DNA from: Variovorax paradoxus
GTDB lineage: Bacteria > Pseudomonadota > Gammaproteobacteria > Burkholderiales > Burkholderiaceae_C
Length of the DNA: 64,000 nt
Assembly: GCA_016806145.1 (NCBI GenBank)
Contig: CP063166.1
Location: 496,001-560,000, forward strand
Direction: 5' to 3'
Positions 26,325-35,002 of the stretch are shown here, one piece after another (positions within the stretch are counted from its first letter, which is position 1; every line of letters begins with the position of its first letter). A model generated the notes under the pieces. That model had not been told where the DNA came from, made no database searches, and saw only the letters and a program-made list of their open reading frames with translations. A program made the position numbers and the translations under genes.

Positions 26325-26329
26325 CACCG

Positions 26330-28213
26330 ATGAGCAGCACCCTTGCACTGCGCGCGCCGGCCGGCCTCTGGGACCTGGCGCACCTGCAGCCCCGCACCGA
26401 GGTGGTGGTGCCGGGCGACACCATCCCGGCCGTGTTCTGGAGAGCGGTCGAGTTGCGCCGCGACAAGGTCTGGATGCGGCAGAAGGAATTCGGCATCTGG
26501 CGCAGCTGGACCTGGGGCCAGACCGCCGAGGCGGTGCGCGAGATCGCGGGCGGCCTGATGGCGCTGGGCTTCGCGGCCGGCGAGTGCGCCTCGGTGCTGT
26601 CGAACACCGTCATCGAATGGGTGCTGGCCGACGTGGCCGTGCTCAGCTGCGGCGGCGTCTCCAACGGCATCTACCCGACCGACGCGGCCTCGCAGGTGCG
26701 CTACCTGTGCGAGGACTCGCGCACCACGGTGCTGTTCGTCGAGGACGACGAGCAGCTCGACAAGGCGCTCGAGGTGCGCGCCGCGCTGCCGCTGCTGCGA
26801 AAGGTGGTGGTGTTCGACATGGAGGGCCTGCGCGAGCTCGACGACCCCGACGTGCTGAGCCTGGAGGCACTGCGTGCCCTGGGCCGCGCGCACCTGGCCG
26901 CGCATCCGCGGGCGCTCGAGGAGCGCGTGGCCGCCTGCCGCGCCGAGGACCTCGCGATCCTGGTCTACACCTCGGGCACCACCGGCAAGCCCAAGGGCGC
27001 GATGCACAGCCACGGCGGGCTGGTCTACACCATGCGCGGCTACAACACGCTGCTGGCGCAGGACGAGAGCGACGAGCGCATGTGCTTCCTGCCGCTGTGC
27101 CACATCGCCGAACGCATGGGCGGCGAGTACTTCGCGATGTACACCGGCTCGATCCTCAACTTCGTCGAGAACCCCGAGACCGTGCCCGAGAACGTGCGCG
27201 AGATCGCGCCCACCGTCTTCACGGCCGTGCCGCGCGTGTGGGAGAAGTTCTATTCGGGCGTGATGATCGCGCTCAAGGAGGCCAGCCGGCTGCAGCAGGC
27301 GGCCTACGGCTGGAGCATCGGCGTGGGCCAGCAGATCGCGCAGCGGGTGCTCGAGGGCCGGCCGGTGGGCGCCGGGCTGCGGCTGAAGTTCCGCATCGCG
27401 CGCTGGCTCGCGCTCGACAACGTGCGCAAGCTGATCGGCATCCACCGCGCGCGCTTCCTCGTGACCGGTGCCGCGCCGATCTCGCCCGAGCTGGTGCGCT
27501 GGTACCTCGCGCTGGGCGTGCCGATGCTCGAGGTCTGGGGCATGACGGAGTCGTGCGGCGCCTCCACCGGCGTGCCGCCCGCGCGCATCATGCCGGGCTC
27601 GATCGGCCCGGCCACCGGCTACAACGAGGTGCGCCTCGATCCGCAGACCGGCGAGATCCTGGTGCGCGGCCCGAACGTCTTCATGGGCTACCTGAACCTG
27701 CCCGAGAAGACCGCCGAGACCATCGACGCCGAGGGCTGGCTGCACACCGGCGACGTCGGCACGGTCGACGCGGAAGGGTATTTCCGCATCACCGACCGCA
27801 TGAAGGACATCATCATCACGGCAGGTGGCAAGAACATCACGCCGAGCGAACTCGAGAACGAACTCAAGTTCAGCCCCTACGTCACCGACGCGGTGGTGAT
27901 CGGCGACAAGAGGCCCTACCTGACGGTGATCGTGATGATCGACCAGGAGAACGTCGAGAAATTCGCGCAGGACAACGACGTGCCGTTCAGCAACTACGAA
28001 AGCCTCACGCGCGCGCAGGAGGTGCTCGACCTGATCCAGGGCGAGATCGACCGCGTCAACGCGAAGTTCGCGCGCGTGGAGCAGATCAAGAAGTTCTTCC
28101 TGCTCGAGACGCAACTGAGCGCCGAGGACGAGGAGCTGACGCCGACCATGAAGCTCAAGCGCAAGCTGGTGCAGACCAAGTACGCGCAGCGCATCGAGGC
28201 CATGTACCGCTGA
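26330..28213 (+). CDS. AMP-dependent acyl-CoA synthetase (long-chain type)
   Basis: The 627-residue enzyme activates a carboxylic acid as acyl-AMP and then acyl-CoA. The P-loop is YTSGTTGKPKGAMHSH, the A5-type motif is WGMTESCGA, and the adenylate/hinge motifs are GWLHTGDVGTVDAEGYF and ITDRMKDIIITAGGKNITPS. The long C-terminal region with KLKRKLVQTKY and the overall length place it with long-chain fatty-acid CoA ligases more than with acetate or aryl ligases. Its position between livF and the binding protein strongly suggests that the imported compound is an acid that is trapped as its CoA ester on entry. GGAGG precedes the start. Confidence 0.93.
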   Translation: MSSTLALRAPAGLWDLAHLQPRTEVVVPGDTIPAVFWRAVELRRDKVWMRQKEFGIWRSWTWGQTAEAVREIAGGLMALGFAAGECASVLSNTVIEWVLADVAVLSCGGVSNGIYPTDAASQVRYLCEDSRTTVLFVEDDEQLDKALEVRAALPLLRKVVVFDMEGLRELDDPDVLSLEALRALGRAHLAAHPRALEERVAACRAEDLAILVYTSGTTGKPKGAMHSHGGLVYTMRGYNTLLAQDESDERMCFLPLCHIAERMGGEYFAMYTGSILNFVENPETVPENVREIAPTVFTAVPRVWEKFYSGVMIALKEASRLQQAAYGWSIGVGQQIAQRVLEGRPVGAGLRLKFRIARWLALDNVRKLIGIHRARFLVTGAAPISPELVRWYLALGVPMLEVWGMTESCGASTGVPPARIMPGSIGPATGYNEVRLDPQTGEILVRGPNVFMGYLNLPEKTAETIDAEGWLHTGDVGTVDAEGYFRITDRMKDIIITAGGKNITPSELENELKFSPYVTDAVVIGDKRPYLTVIVMIDQENVEKFAQDNDVPFSNYESLTRAQEVLDLIQGEIDRVNAKFARVEQIKKFFLLETQLSAEDEELTPTMKLKRKLVQTKYAQRIEAMYR

Positions 28214-28275
28214 GCGCATCGAAAAAACGTCCCGATCGCCACCCGATTCTTTCGCCAACCCGAGGAGACAAGCGC

Positions 28276-29436
28276 ATGAAGCTCAAGACACCGACGATGC
28301 TGGCCGTGCTGGGCCTGGCCGCGACGCTCGCGTCCGCGCAGCAGGGCGTGACCAAGGACGAGATCCGCATCGGCACGATCCAGGATCTCTCGGGGCCGCT
28401 CGCCGGCTTCGGCAAGCAGGCGCGCAACGGCATGCAGCTGCGCGTGGACGAGCTCAACGAGCAGGGCGACGTCAACGGCCGCAAGCTCAGGCTCTACGTC
28501 GAGGACTCGGGCTACGACCCGAAGAAGGCCGTGCTGGCGGCGCAGAAGCTGGTGAACCAGGAGAAGATCTTCATCATGGCCGGCCACATCGGCACGGCGC
28601 AGAACATGGCGGCGATGCCGGTGCAGTTCGACAAGAACGTCGTCAACTACATGCCGATCACCGCGGCGCGCGAGATGTACGAGCCGCTCAACCGCCTCAA
28701 GTACTCGTTCGCCGCCACCTACTACGACCAGATCCGACTGGCGCTGCCGAAGATGGTGAAGGACAAGGGCGCGAAGAAGGTCTGCACCATCTACCAGGAC
28801 GACGAGTTCGGCCTCGAGGTGCAGCGCGGCGCCGAGGCCGGGCTCAAGGCCGTGAACATGGAGCTGGCCGAGAAGACCTCGTTCAAGCGCGGCGCCACCG
28901 ACTTCAGCTCGCAGGTCGCGAAGATGAAGGCCGCCAACTGCGACCTGGTGGTGCTCGGCACCATCATCCGCGAGACCATCGGCACCGTGGGCGAGGCGCG
29001 CAAGACCGGCTTCAACCCGACCTTCCTGGGCTCGAGCGCGGCCTACACCGACCTGATCCACAAGCTCGGCGGCAAGGCCATGGACGGCATCTACGCGACC
29101 ATGACGGTGCAGAACCCCTACACCGACGAGCAGTCGCAGCCGCTGCGCTTCTGGGCCAACAAGTACAAGACCAAGTTCAACGAGGACCCGACCGTGTTCT
29201 CGGTCTACGGCTACGTGATCGTCGACTCGTTCATCAAGGCGGCGCAGAAGGCCGGCCCGAACCTCACGACCGACAGCTTCATCAAGGCCATGGACAGCAT
29301 CACCTTCGAGCCCGACATGTTCGGCAGCCCGAAGAGCACCTACACCGCCACCAAGCGCCTGGGCAACGACCAGTCGCGGCTGTCGCAGATCAAGGACGGC
29401 AAGTGGGCGGTGGTCTCGGACTACGTGGCGCCCTGA
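28276..29436 (+). CDS. livK: periplasmic substrate-binding protein of Liv-type ABC transporter
   Basis: The 386-residue protein has a signal peptide (MLAVLGLAATLASA, then QQ) and a type I periplasmic binding fold: IRIGTIQDLSGPLAGFGKQA at the N-terminus, RKLRLYVEDSGYDPKKAVLA, and TFLGSSAAYTDLIHKLGG. It captures the ligand and delivers it to LivHM. Within this family the sequence is of the kind found with acyl-CoA ligases and aromatic or alicyclic acid catabolism, so branched-chain amino acids may not be the ligand. It is the last gene of the operon; GC-rich repeats of CCGGGG follow, without a clear terminator. Confidence 0.92.
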   Translation: MKLKTPTMLAVLGLAATLASAQQGVTKDEIRIGTIQDLSGPLAGFGKQARNGMQLRVDELNEQGDVNGRKLRLYVEDSGYDPKKAVLAAQKLVNQEKIFIMAGHIGTAQNMAAMPVQFDKNVVNYMPITAAREMYEPLNRLKYSFAATYYDQIRLALPKMVKDKGAKKVCTIYQDDEFGLEVQRGAEAGLKAVNMELAEKTSFKRGATDFSSQVAKMKAANCDLVVLGTIIRETIGTVGEARKTGFNPTFLGSSAAYTDLIHKLGGKAMDGIYATMTVQNPYTDEQSQPLRFWANKYKTKFNEDPTVFSVYGYVIVDSFIKAAQKAGPNLTTDSFIKAMDSITFEPDMFGSPKSTYTATKRLGNDQSRLSQIKDGKWAVVSDYVAP

Positions 29437-29508
29437 AGCCGCGCCCCGGTGCCGGGGTGCCGGGGTGGGCGGCTATATTGCGCGGCATCCCATCCTCGCG
29501 AGAACGCC

Positions 29509-29970
29509 ATGCCCCAGTACTGGCTGATGAAATCCGAGCCCGACGAGGTCTCGATCGACGATGCGCTGGCCGCGCCCGACGCCACCGTGGCGTGGACCGG
29601 CGTGCGCAACTACCAGGCCCGCAACTTCATGCGCGACGGCATGAAGGTCGGCGACGGCGTGCTGTTCTATCACTCGAGCTGCCCCGAGCCCGGCATCGCC
29701 GGCTTGGCGCGCGTGGCCTCGGCGATCAAGCCCGATCCCACGCAGTTCGACCCGAAGTCGCCGTACTACGACCCGGCCTCGAAGAAGGACGATCCGCGCT
29801 GGCTGCTGGTGGACGTGCAGGCGCTGCGCAAGACGCGCCTGCTGGCACTGCCCGAGCTGCGCGCCAAGCCCGAGCTGGCCGAGCTCACGATCCTGCGCAA
29901 GGGCAACCGGCTGTCGATCACGCCGGTGGAGCCGGCGCACTGGAAGATCATCGAGAAGATGCTGGGCTGA
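29509..29970 (+). CDS. EVE domain-containing protein
   Basis: This 153-residue protein is a stand-alone EVE domain (PUA-like fold) of normal size. MPQYWLMKSEPDEVSIDDAL, TGVRNYQARNFMRDGMKVGD, VLFYHSSC and the late WLLVDVQ block are family hallmarks. EVE domains bind modified bases in DNA or RNA; the function of the free-standing bacterial form is not settled. A TATATT hexamer 30 bases upstream may be its -10 element. Confidence 0.92.
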   Translation: MPQYWLMKSEPDEVSIDDALAAPDATVAWTGVRNYQARNFMRDGMKVGDGVLFYHSSCPEPGIAGLARVASAIKPDPTQFDPKSPYYDPASKKDDPRWLLVDVQALRKTRLLALPELRAKPELAELTILRKGNRLSITPVEPAHWKIIEKMLG

Positions 29971-29979
29971 GCGCCCTCG

Positions 29980-30627
29980 TCATTTCGCGAGGATCGGGAA
30001 CAGCTTGCCCAGGCCGTCGGTCATCACCTCGACCGCCAGCGCCGCGAGGATCAGGCCCATGAGCCGGGTCATGATGTTGATGCCGGTCTTGCCGAGCACG
30101 CGCGCGATCGGCTGCGCGAGCGAGAAGGCGATGGCCGTGGCCAGCGCCACCACCACGCCGTAGCCCACGAGCACCGCGAGCTCCCACAGGTGCTTGGCCT
30201 TGTCGGCGTAGATCACCACGGTGGAGATGGTGGCCGGGCCGGTGAGCAGCGGGATGGTCAGCGGCACCACCGCGATCGAGGCGCCCATCGAGGCCTTGAC
30301 CTCGGTGGCGCGCAACTCCTCGACGTTGGTCTTGCTCTCGGCCGGCTGCGCGTTGAGCATCGACAGCGAACTCATCAAGAGCAGCAGGCCGCCGCCGACC
30401 TGGAAGCTCGCGATCGAGATGCCGAAGAAGGACAGCAGCTGCAGCCCGATCAGCGCGCTGACCGCGATCACCACGAAGGCGCTGAAGGCCGACATGCGCA
30501 CCGTGCGGCGGCGCTGCGCGTCGGAATAGCCCTGCGTGTAGTGGATGAAGAAGGGCACGATGGCCAGCGGGTTGACGATCGCCACCAAGGTGACCAGCGG
30601 TTTGATCAGGTCCATCGAGGTGCTCAT
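29980..30627 (-). CDS. MarC family integral membrane protein
   Basis: The 215-residue protein has six hydrophobic segments arranged as two repeats of three, and the MarC/UPF0056 motifs LVAIVNPLAIVPFF and ASIAVVPLTIPLLTGPATIS. Function is unknown; early links to antibiotic resistance were not confirmed. The start follows GGAGG and its first base overlaps the last base of the preceding dehydrogenase stop (TGATG), so both are translated together. Confidence 0.93.
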   Translation of the reverse strand: MSTSMDLIKPLVTLVAIVNPLAIVPFFIHYTQGYSDAQRRRTVRMSAFSAFVVIAVSALIGLQLLSFFGISIASFQVGGGLLLLMSSLSMLNAQPAESKTNVEELRATEVKASMGASIAVVPLTIPLLTGPATISTVVIYADKAKHLWELAVLVGYGVVVALATAIAFSLAQPIARVLGKTGINIMTRLMGLILAALAVEVMTDGLGKLFPILAK

Positions 30628-31376
30628 CAGCGTCCTCCCGAGACGTCGAGCAGGGCCATGGTGGCGTAGCTGGCCTCGTCGGACAGCAGCCACACGATCG
30701 CGTTCGCCACCTCCTCGGCGCTGCCGGTGCGCTTCATCGGCACCGAGGGCGCGAGCTGCGCGGCGCGATCGGGCATGCCGCCCGAGGCGTGGATCTCGGT
30801 GTCGATCAGGCCCGGGCGCACCGCGTTGACGCGGATGCCCTCGTCGGCCACTTCCTTGGCGAGGCCGAGCGTGAAGGTGTCGATCGCGCCCTTGCTCGCG
30901 GCGTAGTCCACGTACTGCTCGGGCGAGCCCAGCCGCGAGGCGGCGCTCGAGAGATTGACGATCGCGCCGCCCGCGCCGCCGTGGCGCGTGCTCATGCGGC
31001 GCACCGCCTCGCGCGCGCAGACGAAGCTGCCGATCACGTTGATGCGGAACATGCGTTCCAGCCGCGCCGCGCTCATCTCGTCGACGCGCGCGCGCACGTC
31101 GACCACGCCGGCGCTGTTGACCAGCGCCGTGAGCCGGCCGAGCCTGGCATCGACCTGCTCGAACATGGCCATCACCTGTGTTTCATCGCCGACGTCGGCC
31201 TGCACCGCGATCGCCTTGCCGCCCGCGGCGCGGATCGCGCGCACCACCTCGTCGGCAGCGAGCGAGTTGCTCGCGTAGTTGACCGCCACGGTATAGCCGC
31301 GCCGCGCCGCCAGCAAGGCGGTGGCGGCGCCGATGCCGCGTCCGCCCCCCGTGACCAAGAGCACCTGCTGGTTCAA
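30627..31376 (-). CDS. short-chain dehydrogenase/reductase (SDR)
   Basis: The 249-residue enzyme has the NAD(P)-binding TGGGRGIG near the N-terminus, LVNSAG, the active-site Ser in IVNLSSAAS, and the YAASK catalytic Tyr/Lys. After the Gly motif, YASNS and ADV contact the cofactor; the absence of an acidic residue at the end of the second strand favours NADP. The start is TTG, chosen because AGGAG lies 8 bases before it and the family begins right before the first strand; a longer version would also use TTG. The natural substrate is not evident. Confidence 0.9.
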   Translation of the reverse strand: MNQQVLLVTGGGRGIGAATALLAARRGYTVAVNYASNSLAADEVVRAIRAAGGKAIAVQADVGDETQVMAMFEQVDARLGRLTALVNSAGVVDVRARVDEMSAARLERMFRINVIGSFVCAREAVRRMSTRHGGAGGAIVNLSSAASRLGSPEQYVDYAASKGAIDTFTLGLAKEVADEGIRVNAVRPGLIDTEIHASGGMPDRAAQLAPSVPMKRTGSAEEVANAIVWLLSDEASYATMALLDVSGGR

Positions 31377-31515
31377 TTCCGATCTCCTGCACAAAAGCTG
31401 CGCGTCAGTTAAAACCGTCGGTCCGGATTACATCACCGAGGGTGGCTCGCAAGTTGCGGGCCTTACCCGCAGTACCGCGATGTTTCGGCGGCGCTTCGTG
31501 CGCGGAGGCGAATTC

Positions 31516-32127
31516 ATGAGCAAGACCATCGACTACTACTTCCCCCCCCAAAGCCCCTGGACCTACCTGGGCCATGCCCGCTTCGCCGCGATCGCGGCGG
31601 CGGCCGGCGCCACGGTGCGCGTGCGTCCGGTGGACATGGGCAGCATCTTCCCGGTCTCGGGCGGGCTGCCGCTGGGCAAGCGCGCGCCGCAGCGGCAGGC
31701 CTACCGGCTGGTCGAGCTGGAGCGCTTCTCGAAGCACCTGGGGATTCCGCTGCATCCGAAGCCGAAGTTCTTCCCGGTCGCGGGCGACGACGCGGCGCGA
31801 CTGATCATCGCGGTCGACCTCAACGACGGCTGCGAGGCCGCGATGCGCATGTGCGCGGCGGTGTTCGCCGCGGTGTGGGCGCAGGAGCGCAACATCGGCG
31901 ACCCCAAGGTGCTCGAGGCGCTGGTGGCCGAATGCGGCCTGCCGGCCAAGCGAGCCGACCAGGCGCAGAGCCAGGCGGTGCAGGAGCAGTACGAGGCCTA
32001 CACGCAGGAAGCCATCGACATCCAGGTCTTCGGCGCGCCGAGCTACGTGATCGATGGCGAGATCTTCTGGGGCCAGGACCGGCTCGATTTCGTCGAACGC
32101 GCGCTGCGCGCGGGGCCGGCGGGCTGA
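31516..32127 (+). CDS. 2-hydroxychromene-2-carboxylate isomerase family (DsbA-like, GST kappa)
   Basis: The 203-residue protein has the thioredoxin/DsbA fold of GST-kappa isomerases. The N-terminal motif YYFPPQSPWTYLGHARF carries the serine (in PQSPW) that binds and activates glutathione in place of the DsbA cysteines, and the C-terminal VFGAPSYVIDGEIFWGQDRL is diagnostic. Characterised relatives isomerise 2-hydroxychromene-2-carboxylate in naphthalene breakdown, but most genomes carry them without that pathway. The next gene is a dienelactone-hydrolase-like protein on the same strand. Confidence 0.9.
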   Translation: MSKTIDYYFPPQSPWTYLGHARFAAIAAAAGATVRVRPVDMGSIFPVSGGLPLGKRAPQRQAYRLVELERFSKHLGIPLHPKPKFFPVAGDDAARLIIAVDLNDGCEAAMRMCAAVFAAVWAQERNIGDPKVLEALVAECGLPAKRADQAQSQAVQEQYEAYTQEAIDIQVFGAPSYVIDGEIFWGQDRLDFVERALRAGPAG

Positions 32128-32204
32128 GCGCCGCCGCACGCACCGGACACGCACCGGACACGCATCCTCTCCATCCTTCCCATTGCCATCAAAGGAGCAA
32201 CATC

Positions 32205-32888
32205 ATGGGTCAATTCATCGATCTCACCGCCAAGGACGGCTTCAGCTTTCCCGCCTACGTGGCCGAACCCGCCGGCACGCCGCGCGGCGCCGTCGTCGTG
32301 GTGCAGGAGATCTTCGGCATCAACTCGCACATCCGCTCGGTGGCCGACGGCTACGCGGCCGAGGGCTACCTGGCCGTCGCGCCCGCGACCTTCCACCGCG
32401 TGAAGCCCGGCGTCGAGCTGGGCTACAGCGAGGACGACATGAAGGCGGGCTTCGGCCTCAAGACGGCCGTCGAGGCGCTGCCCGCGCCCGGCGTGCTGCA
32501 GGACATCGAGGCCGCCGTGGCCTATGCGGCCAAGGCCGGCAAGGTCGGCATCGTCGGCTACTGCTGGGGCGGCCTGCTGACCTGGCGCGCGGCCGCGCTG
32601 GTGCCCGGCCTCTCGGCCGCCGCACCCTACTACGGCGGCGGCATGACCTCGCCCGAGGAAACCGCGCGCCAGCCCAAGGTGCCGGTGCAGGCCCACTTCG
32701 GCAACCAGGACCACTGGATTCCGCTCGACACCATCGAGAGCTTCAAGAAGGCCCATCCCGAGGTCGAGGTGCACGTGTACCCGGTGGGCCACGGCTTCAA
32801 CTGCGACCAGCGCGGTTCGTACGACGCCGACGCGGCCAAGCTGGCGCGCGAGCGCGTGCTGGCCTTCTTCGCGCAGCACATCGGCTAA
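32205..32888 (+). CDS. dienelactone hydrolase family protein
   Basis: This 227-residue alpha/beta hydrolase has the cysteine nucleophile of the family in GYCWGG (Cys120), with Asp169 (FGNQDHWIP) and His196 (VGHGFNC) completing the triad. VVVQEIFGINSHIRSVADG at the N-terminus is the oxyanion region typical for DLH. Classical members open dienelactone in chlorocatechol pathways; this one has no chlorocatechol neighbours, so a broader hydrolase role is likely. AAAGGAG precedes the start, the 77-base gap before it contains an 11-base tandem duplication (GCACCGGACAC twice), and a good terminator follows. Confidence 0.92.
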   Translation: MGQFIDLTAKDGFSFPAYVAEPAGTPRGAVVVVQEIFGINSHIRSVADGYAAEGYLAVAPATFHRVKPGVELGYSEDDMKAGFGLKTAVEALPAPGVLQDIEAAVAYAAKAGKVGIVGYCWGGLLTWRAAALVPGLSAAAPYYGGGMTSPEETARQPKVPVQAHFGNQDHWIPLDTIESFKKAHPEVEVHVYPVGHGFNCDQRGSYDADAAKLARERVLAFFAQHIG

Positions 32889-32911
32889 GCACGTTCGCTT
32901 CGTCGCATGGG

Positions 32912-32934
32912 AGCCCGGCGCCGCCGGGCTTTTT
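32912..32934 (+). terminator. rho-independent terminator after dienelactone hydrolase gene
   Basis: AGCCCGG and CCGGGCT pair around a 5-base loop and are followed by TTTTT. It lies 24 bases after the hydrolase stop and its T-run reaches the end of the convergent LysR gene. Confidence 0.85.
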
Positions 32935-33836
32935 CATTTCCTGAGGCCGGGCTTGTCGCCCACGCGGGTCTCGAGGAAGTCGAGCAGCGCGCGCAGCGCG
33001 GCGCTGTTGTGGCGCCGCTGCAGGTAGACGGCCGACAGCCACATGTCCTTGCGCGCATAGTCCTGCAGCACCGGGACCAGCTCGCCCTGGTCGATGTGCG
33101 ACTGCACCAGGATCGATGGCAGGTAGATCACGCCGAAGCCGCGCATCGCGATGCGGATCAGCGGCGCGCCCTCGGTGCAGTCCATGCGGCTCTTGACGTG
33201 CACGTCGAGCGGCTCGCCGCCGACGTCGAAGCGCCAGACCGGCTGGGCGCCGAGCAGCGAATGGGTCAGCGCCTCGTGGTCGGCCAGGTCGCGCGGATGC
33301 TCGGGCTTGCCGTGCTTCTTCCAGTAGACCGGCGAGGCGCACACCACCATGTTCATGAGCCGCAGCTTGCGCATGATCAGGTTGGCGTCCTCCACCGGGC
33401 CGCTGCGGATGTCGACGTCGATACCTTCCTCGGCGAGATCGACCGTGCGGTTGGTCAGCTGCAGGCTGATGCGCACGTCGGGGTAGTAGCGCATGAAGTC
33501 GGCCAGCAGGTTCGGGAATTCGCCGTTGCCCATGCCGTGCGGCGCCGAGATGCGCAGCCGGCCGCCGGGCTGGCTCGCGCGCTCCTGCAGCTCGGCCTGC
33601 GTCAGCTCGACCATCTCGAGCACCGGCGTGCTGCGCTCCAGCAGCAGCTGGCCGGCGTCGGTCAGGCTCACCGAGCGCGTGGAGCGGTTGAGCAGGCGCA
33701 CGCCGAAGCGGGTTTCGAGTTCGGCGACATACTTGCTGACCGTGGCCTTGGACATGTCGAGCCGCTTGGCGGCCTGCGAGAAGCTGCCATGCGACGCGAC
33801 TTCGCGAAAGGTTCTGATCAGGTCGAGGCTGTCCAT
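32934..33836 (-). CDS. LysR family transcriptional regulator
   Basis: The 300-residue protein begins MDSLDLIRTFREVASHGSFS, then AAKRLDMSKATVSKYVAELE, a LysR winged helix of the subgroup often called DsdC/AaeR-like, and continues with an effector domain (GRLRISAPHGMG, ADVDIRSG-like EEGIDVDIRSGPV, GFGVIYLPS). A longer frame upstream was rejected because this Met gives the normal start. It is convergent with the dienelactone hydrolase gene and divergent from a small secreted protein gene, so its targets are uncertain. Confidence 0.92.
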   Translation of the reverse strand: MDSLDLIRTFREVASHGSFSQAAKRLDMSKATVSKYVAELETRFGVRLLNRSTRSVSLTDAGQLLLERSTPVLEMVELTQAELQERASQPGGRLRISAPHGMGNGEFPNLLADFMRYYPDVRISLQLTNRTVDLAEEGIDVDIRSGPVEDANLIMRKLRLMNMVVCASPVYWKKHGKPEHPRDLADHEALTHSLLGAQPVWRFDVGGEPLDVHVKSRMDCTEGAPLIRIAMRGFGVIYLPSILVQSHIDQGELVPVLQDYARKDMWLSAVYLQRRHNSAALRALLDFLETRVGDKPGLRK

Positions 33837-33952
33837 GGATGTCGTGCCGGTAGCGCTGGGCGATGGCGCGATTCTCAAGGGTTTTTCTTAGCAAGGCCGC
33901 GCGGCACTTTCGTGACGCGCCGCGACTCGCAAGCAGGCAGAGGATGCATTCG

Positions 33953-34327
33953 ATGACACGCACTTTTCGATTTCATGCGGCCCTCGCGCCGTGGCTGCTG
34001 GCACTGGCGGCCCTGTGGCTGCCGGCCGGCGCGGCGCTGGCCCAGGCCTTCGATCCGATCCGGCCGATGGGGCCCGGCGCCGACCGCGCCGCGCTGGCCG
34101 CCGAAGCCGCCGCGGCCGCGCGCGCCGGCAATGTGTATGGCGACGTGGAGGCCGAGCCGCCGCTCGCCGCGCCGCGCACCGGCGGGCGCGACCGCGCGGC
34201 GGTGCGCGCCGAGGCGGTAGCGACCTCGCACGACCCGAGCCTGAACCTCGACCGCCGCGCCTTCGTCAACAGCGAGATCCCGCCGCAGATCAAGGCCGTG
34301 CCGGGCACGCCGCGCACCGCGCGCTGA
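33953..34327 (+). CDS. small secreted protein of unknown function
   Basis: The 124-residue product has a clear signal peptide (ALAPWLLALAALWLPAGAALA, shown here only in outline, cleavage before QAFDP) and a short, Ala/Arg-rich mature chain with RAAVRAEAVATSHDPSLNLD. The RAxVxAEA phrase resembles that in the two longer secreted repeat proteins in this window (34534 and 61875), so it may be a divergent member of the same group. An ATG three codons earlier is closer to the AGAGG, so the start is not certain. No enzymatic motif is visible. Confidence 0.65.
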   Translation: MTRTFRFHAALAPWLLALAALWLPAGAALAQAFDPIRPMGPGADRAALAAEAAAAARAGNVYGDVEAEPPLAAPRTGGRDRAAVRAEAVATSHDPSLNLDRRAFVNSEIPPQIKAVPGTPRTAR

Positions 34328-34533
34328 GCATCCGACGCGGCCGAATGGCGCGCCGCGCACCGAGGTTAATGACTGAACGGTCGACCTGACATTGTTTCAA
34401 TAGCGGAAACACCGTGTCTCTGAACCGGGTGTTTTCCCGAGGGATTTCGCCTTGAAACTCGCCGCACAGGCGAGCCGATCCGTGCACGCCTGGTGGCTAA
34501 ACCCTCCGACGTACCGTATCAAGGACCAACGAA

Positions 34534-34902
34534 ATGAAGACCTCGCACATCATCGCCGCCGCCGCTCTGACCCTGGTTGCCGCCATGGGCGCCCAAGCCG
34601 AGACCTATGAAGGCGTGACCCAGGCCGTCTCGAGCAAGAGCCGCGACGAAGTCAACACCGAAGCCGTGCGCGCCGCCGCCGCTCCGAACCAGAACGTGAC
34701 CCGCGGCTCGCGCGGCCCGGAAACGGTCGCCGTGTCGAAGGACCGCGCCCTGGTCGAAGCCGAAGCGATCCGCACCGCTGCCGCTCCCGACCAGAACGTG
34801 ACCTCGGGTTCGCGCGTGAACAGCAAGGTCATCTCGACCATGCAGCACCCGCTCGACGCACGCGTCCAGGCCCAGCAAGGCACCGGCGCCACCGCCAAGT
34901 AA
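34534..34902 (+). CDS. small exported protein with internal repeat (paralogue of the gene at 61875)
   Basis: The 122-residue protein has a signal peptide ending in MGAQA and a mature part built from a duplicated unit: EAVRAAAAPNQNVTRGSR then EAIRTAAAPDQNVTSGSR, each preceded by an acidic-basic segment. It is about 60-70% identical by eye to the product at 61875, with the same order ETYEGV/ESYDGV, repeat, repeat, VNSKVIST. Such small exported proteins are frequent in Comamonadaceae and lack a known role. The 206-base upstream region contains the imperfect inverted repeat GGAAACACC / GGTGTTTTCC, and a strong terminator follows, so the gene is an independent, probably well-expressed unit. Confidence 0.75.
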   Translation: MKTSHIIAAAALTLVAAMGAQAETYEGVTQAVSSKSRDEVNTEAVRAAAAPNQNVTRGSRGPETVAVSKDRALVEAEAIRTAAAPDQNVTSGSRVNSKVISTMQHPLDARVQAQQGTGATAK

Positions 34903-34949
34903 GCTGTCGCACGGCACCGGGCGGCCTTCGGGCCGTTCGCATCCGGACG

Positions 34950-34989
34950 AAAAAAAGCCACGCGGAGATCGCTCCGCGTGGCTTTTTTT
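34950..34989. terminator. bidirectional rho-independent terminator
   Basis: A perfect 11-bp stem (GCCACGCGGAG / CTCCGCGTGGC) with an ATCG loop has seven A residues before and seven T residues after it, so it can stop transcription from the exported-protein gene on the plus strand and from the convergent corA-like gene on the minus strand. Confidence 0.93.
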
Positions 34990-35002
34990 CATGCGCGCTC
35001 GT

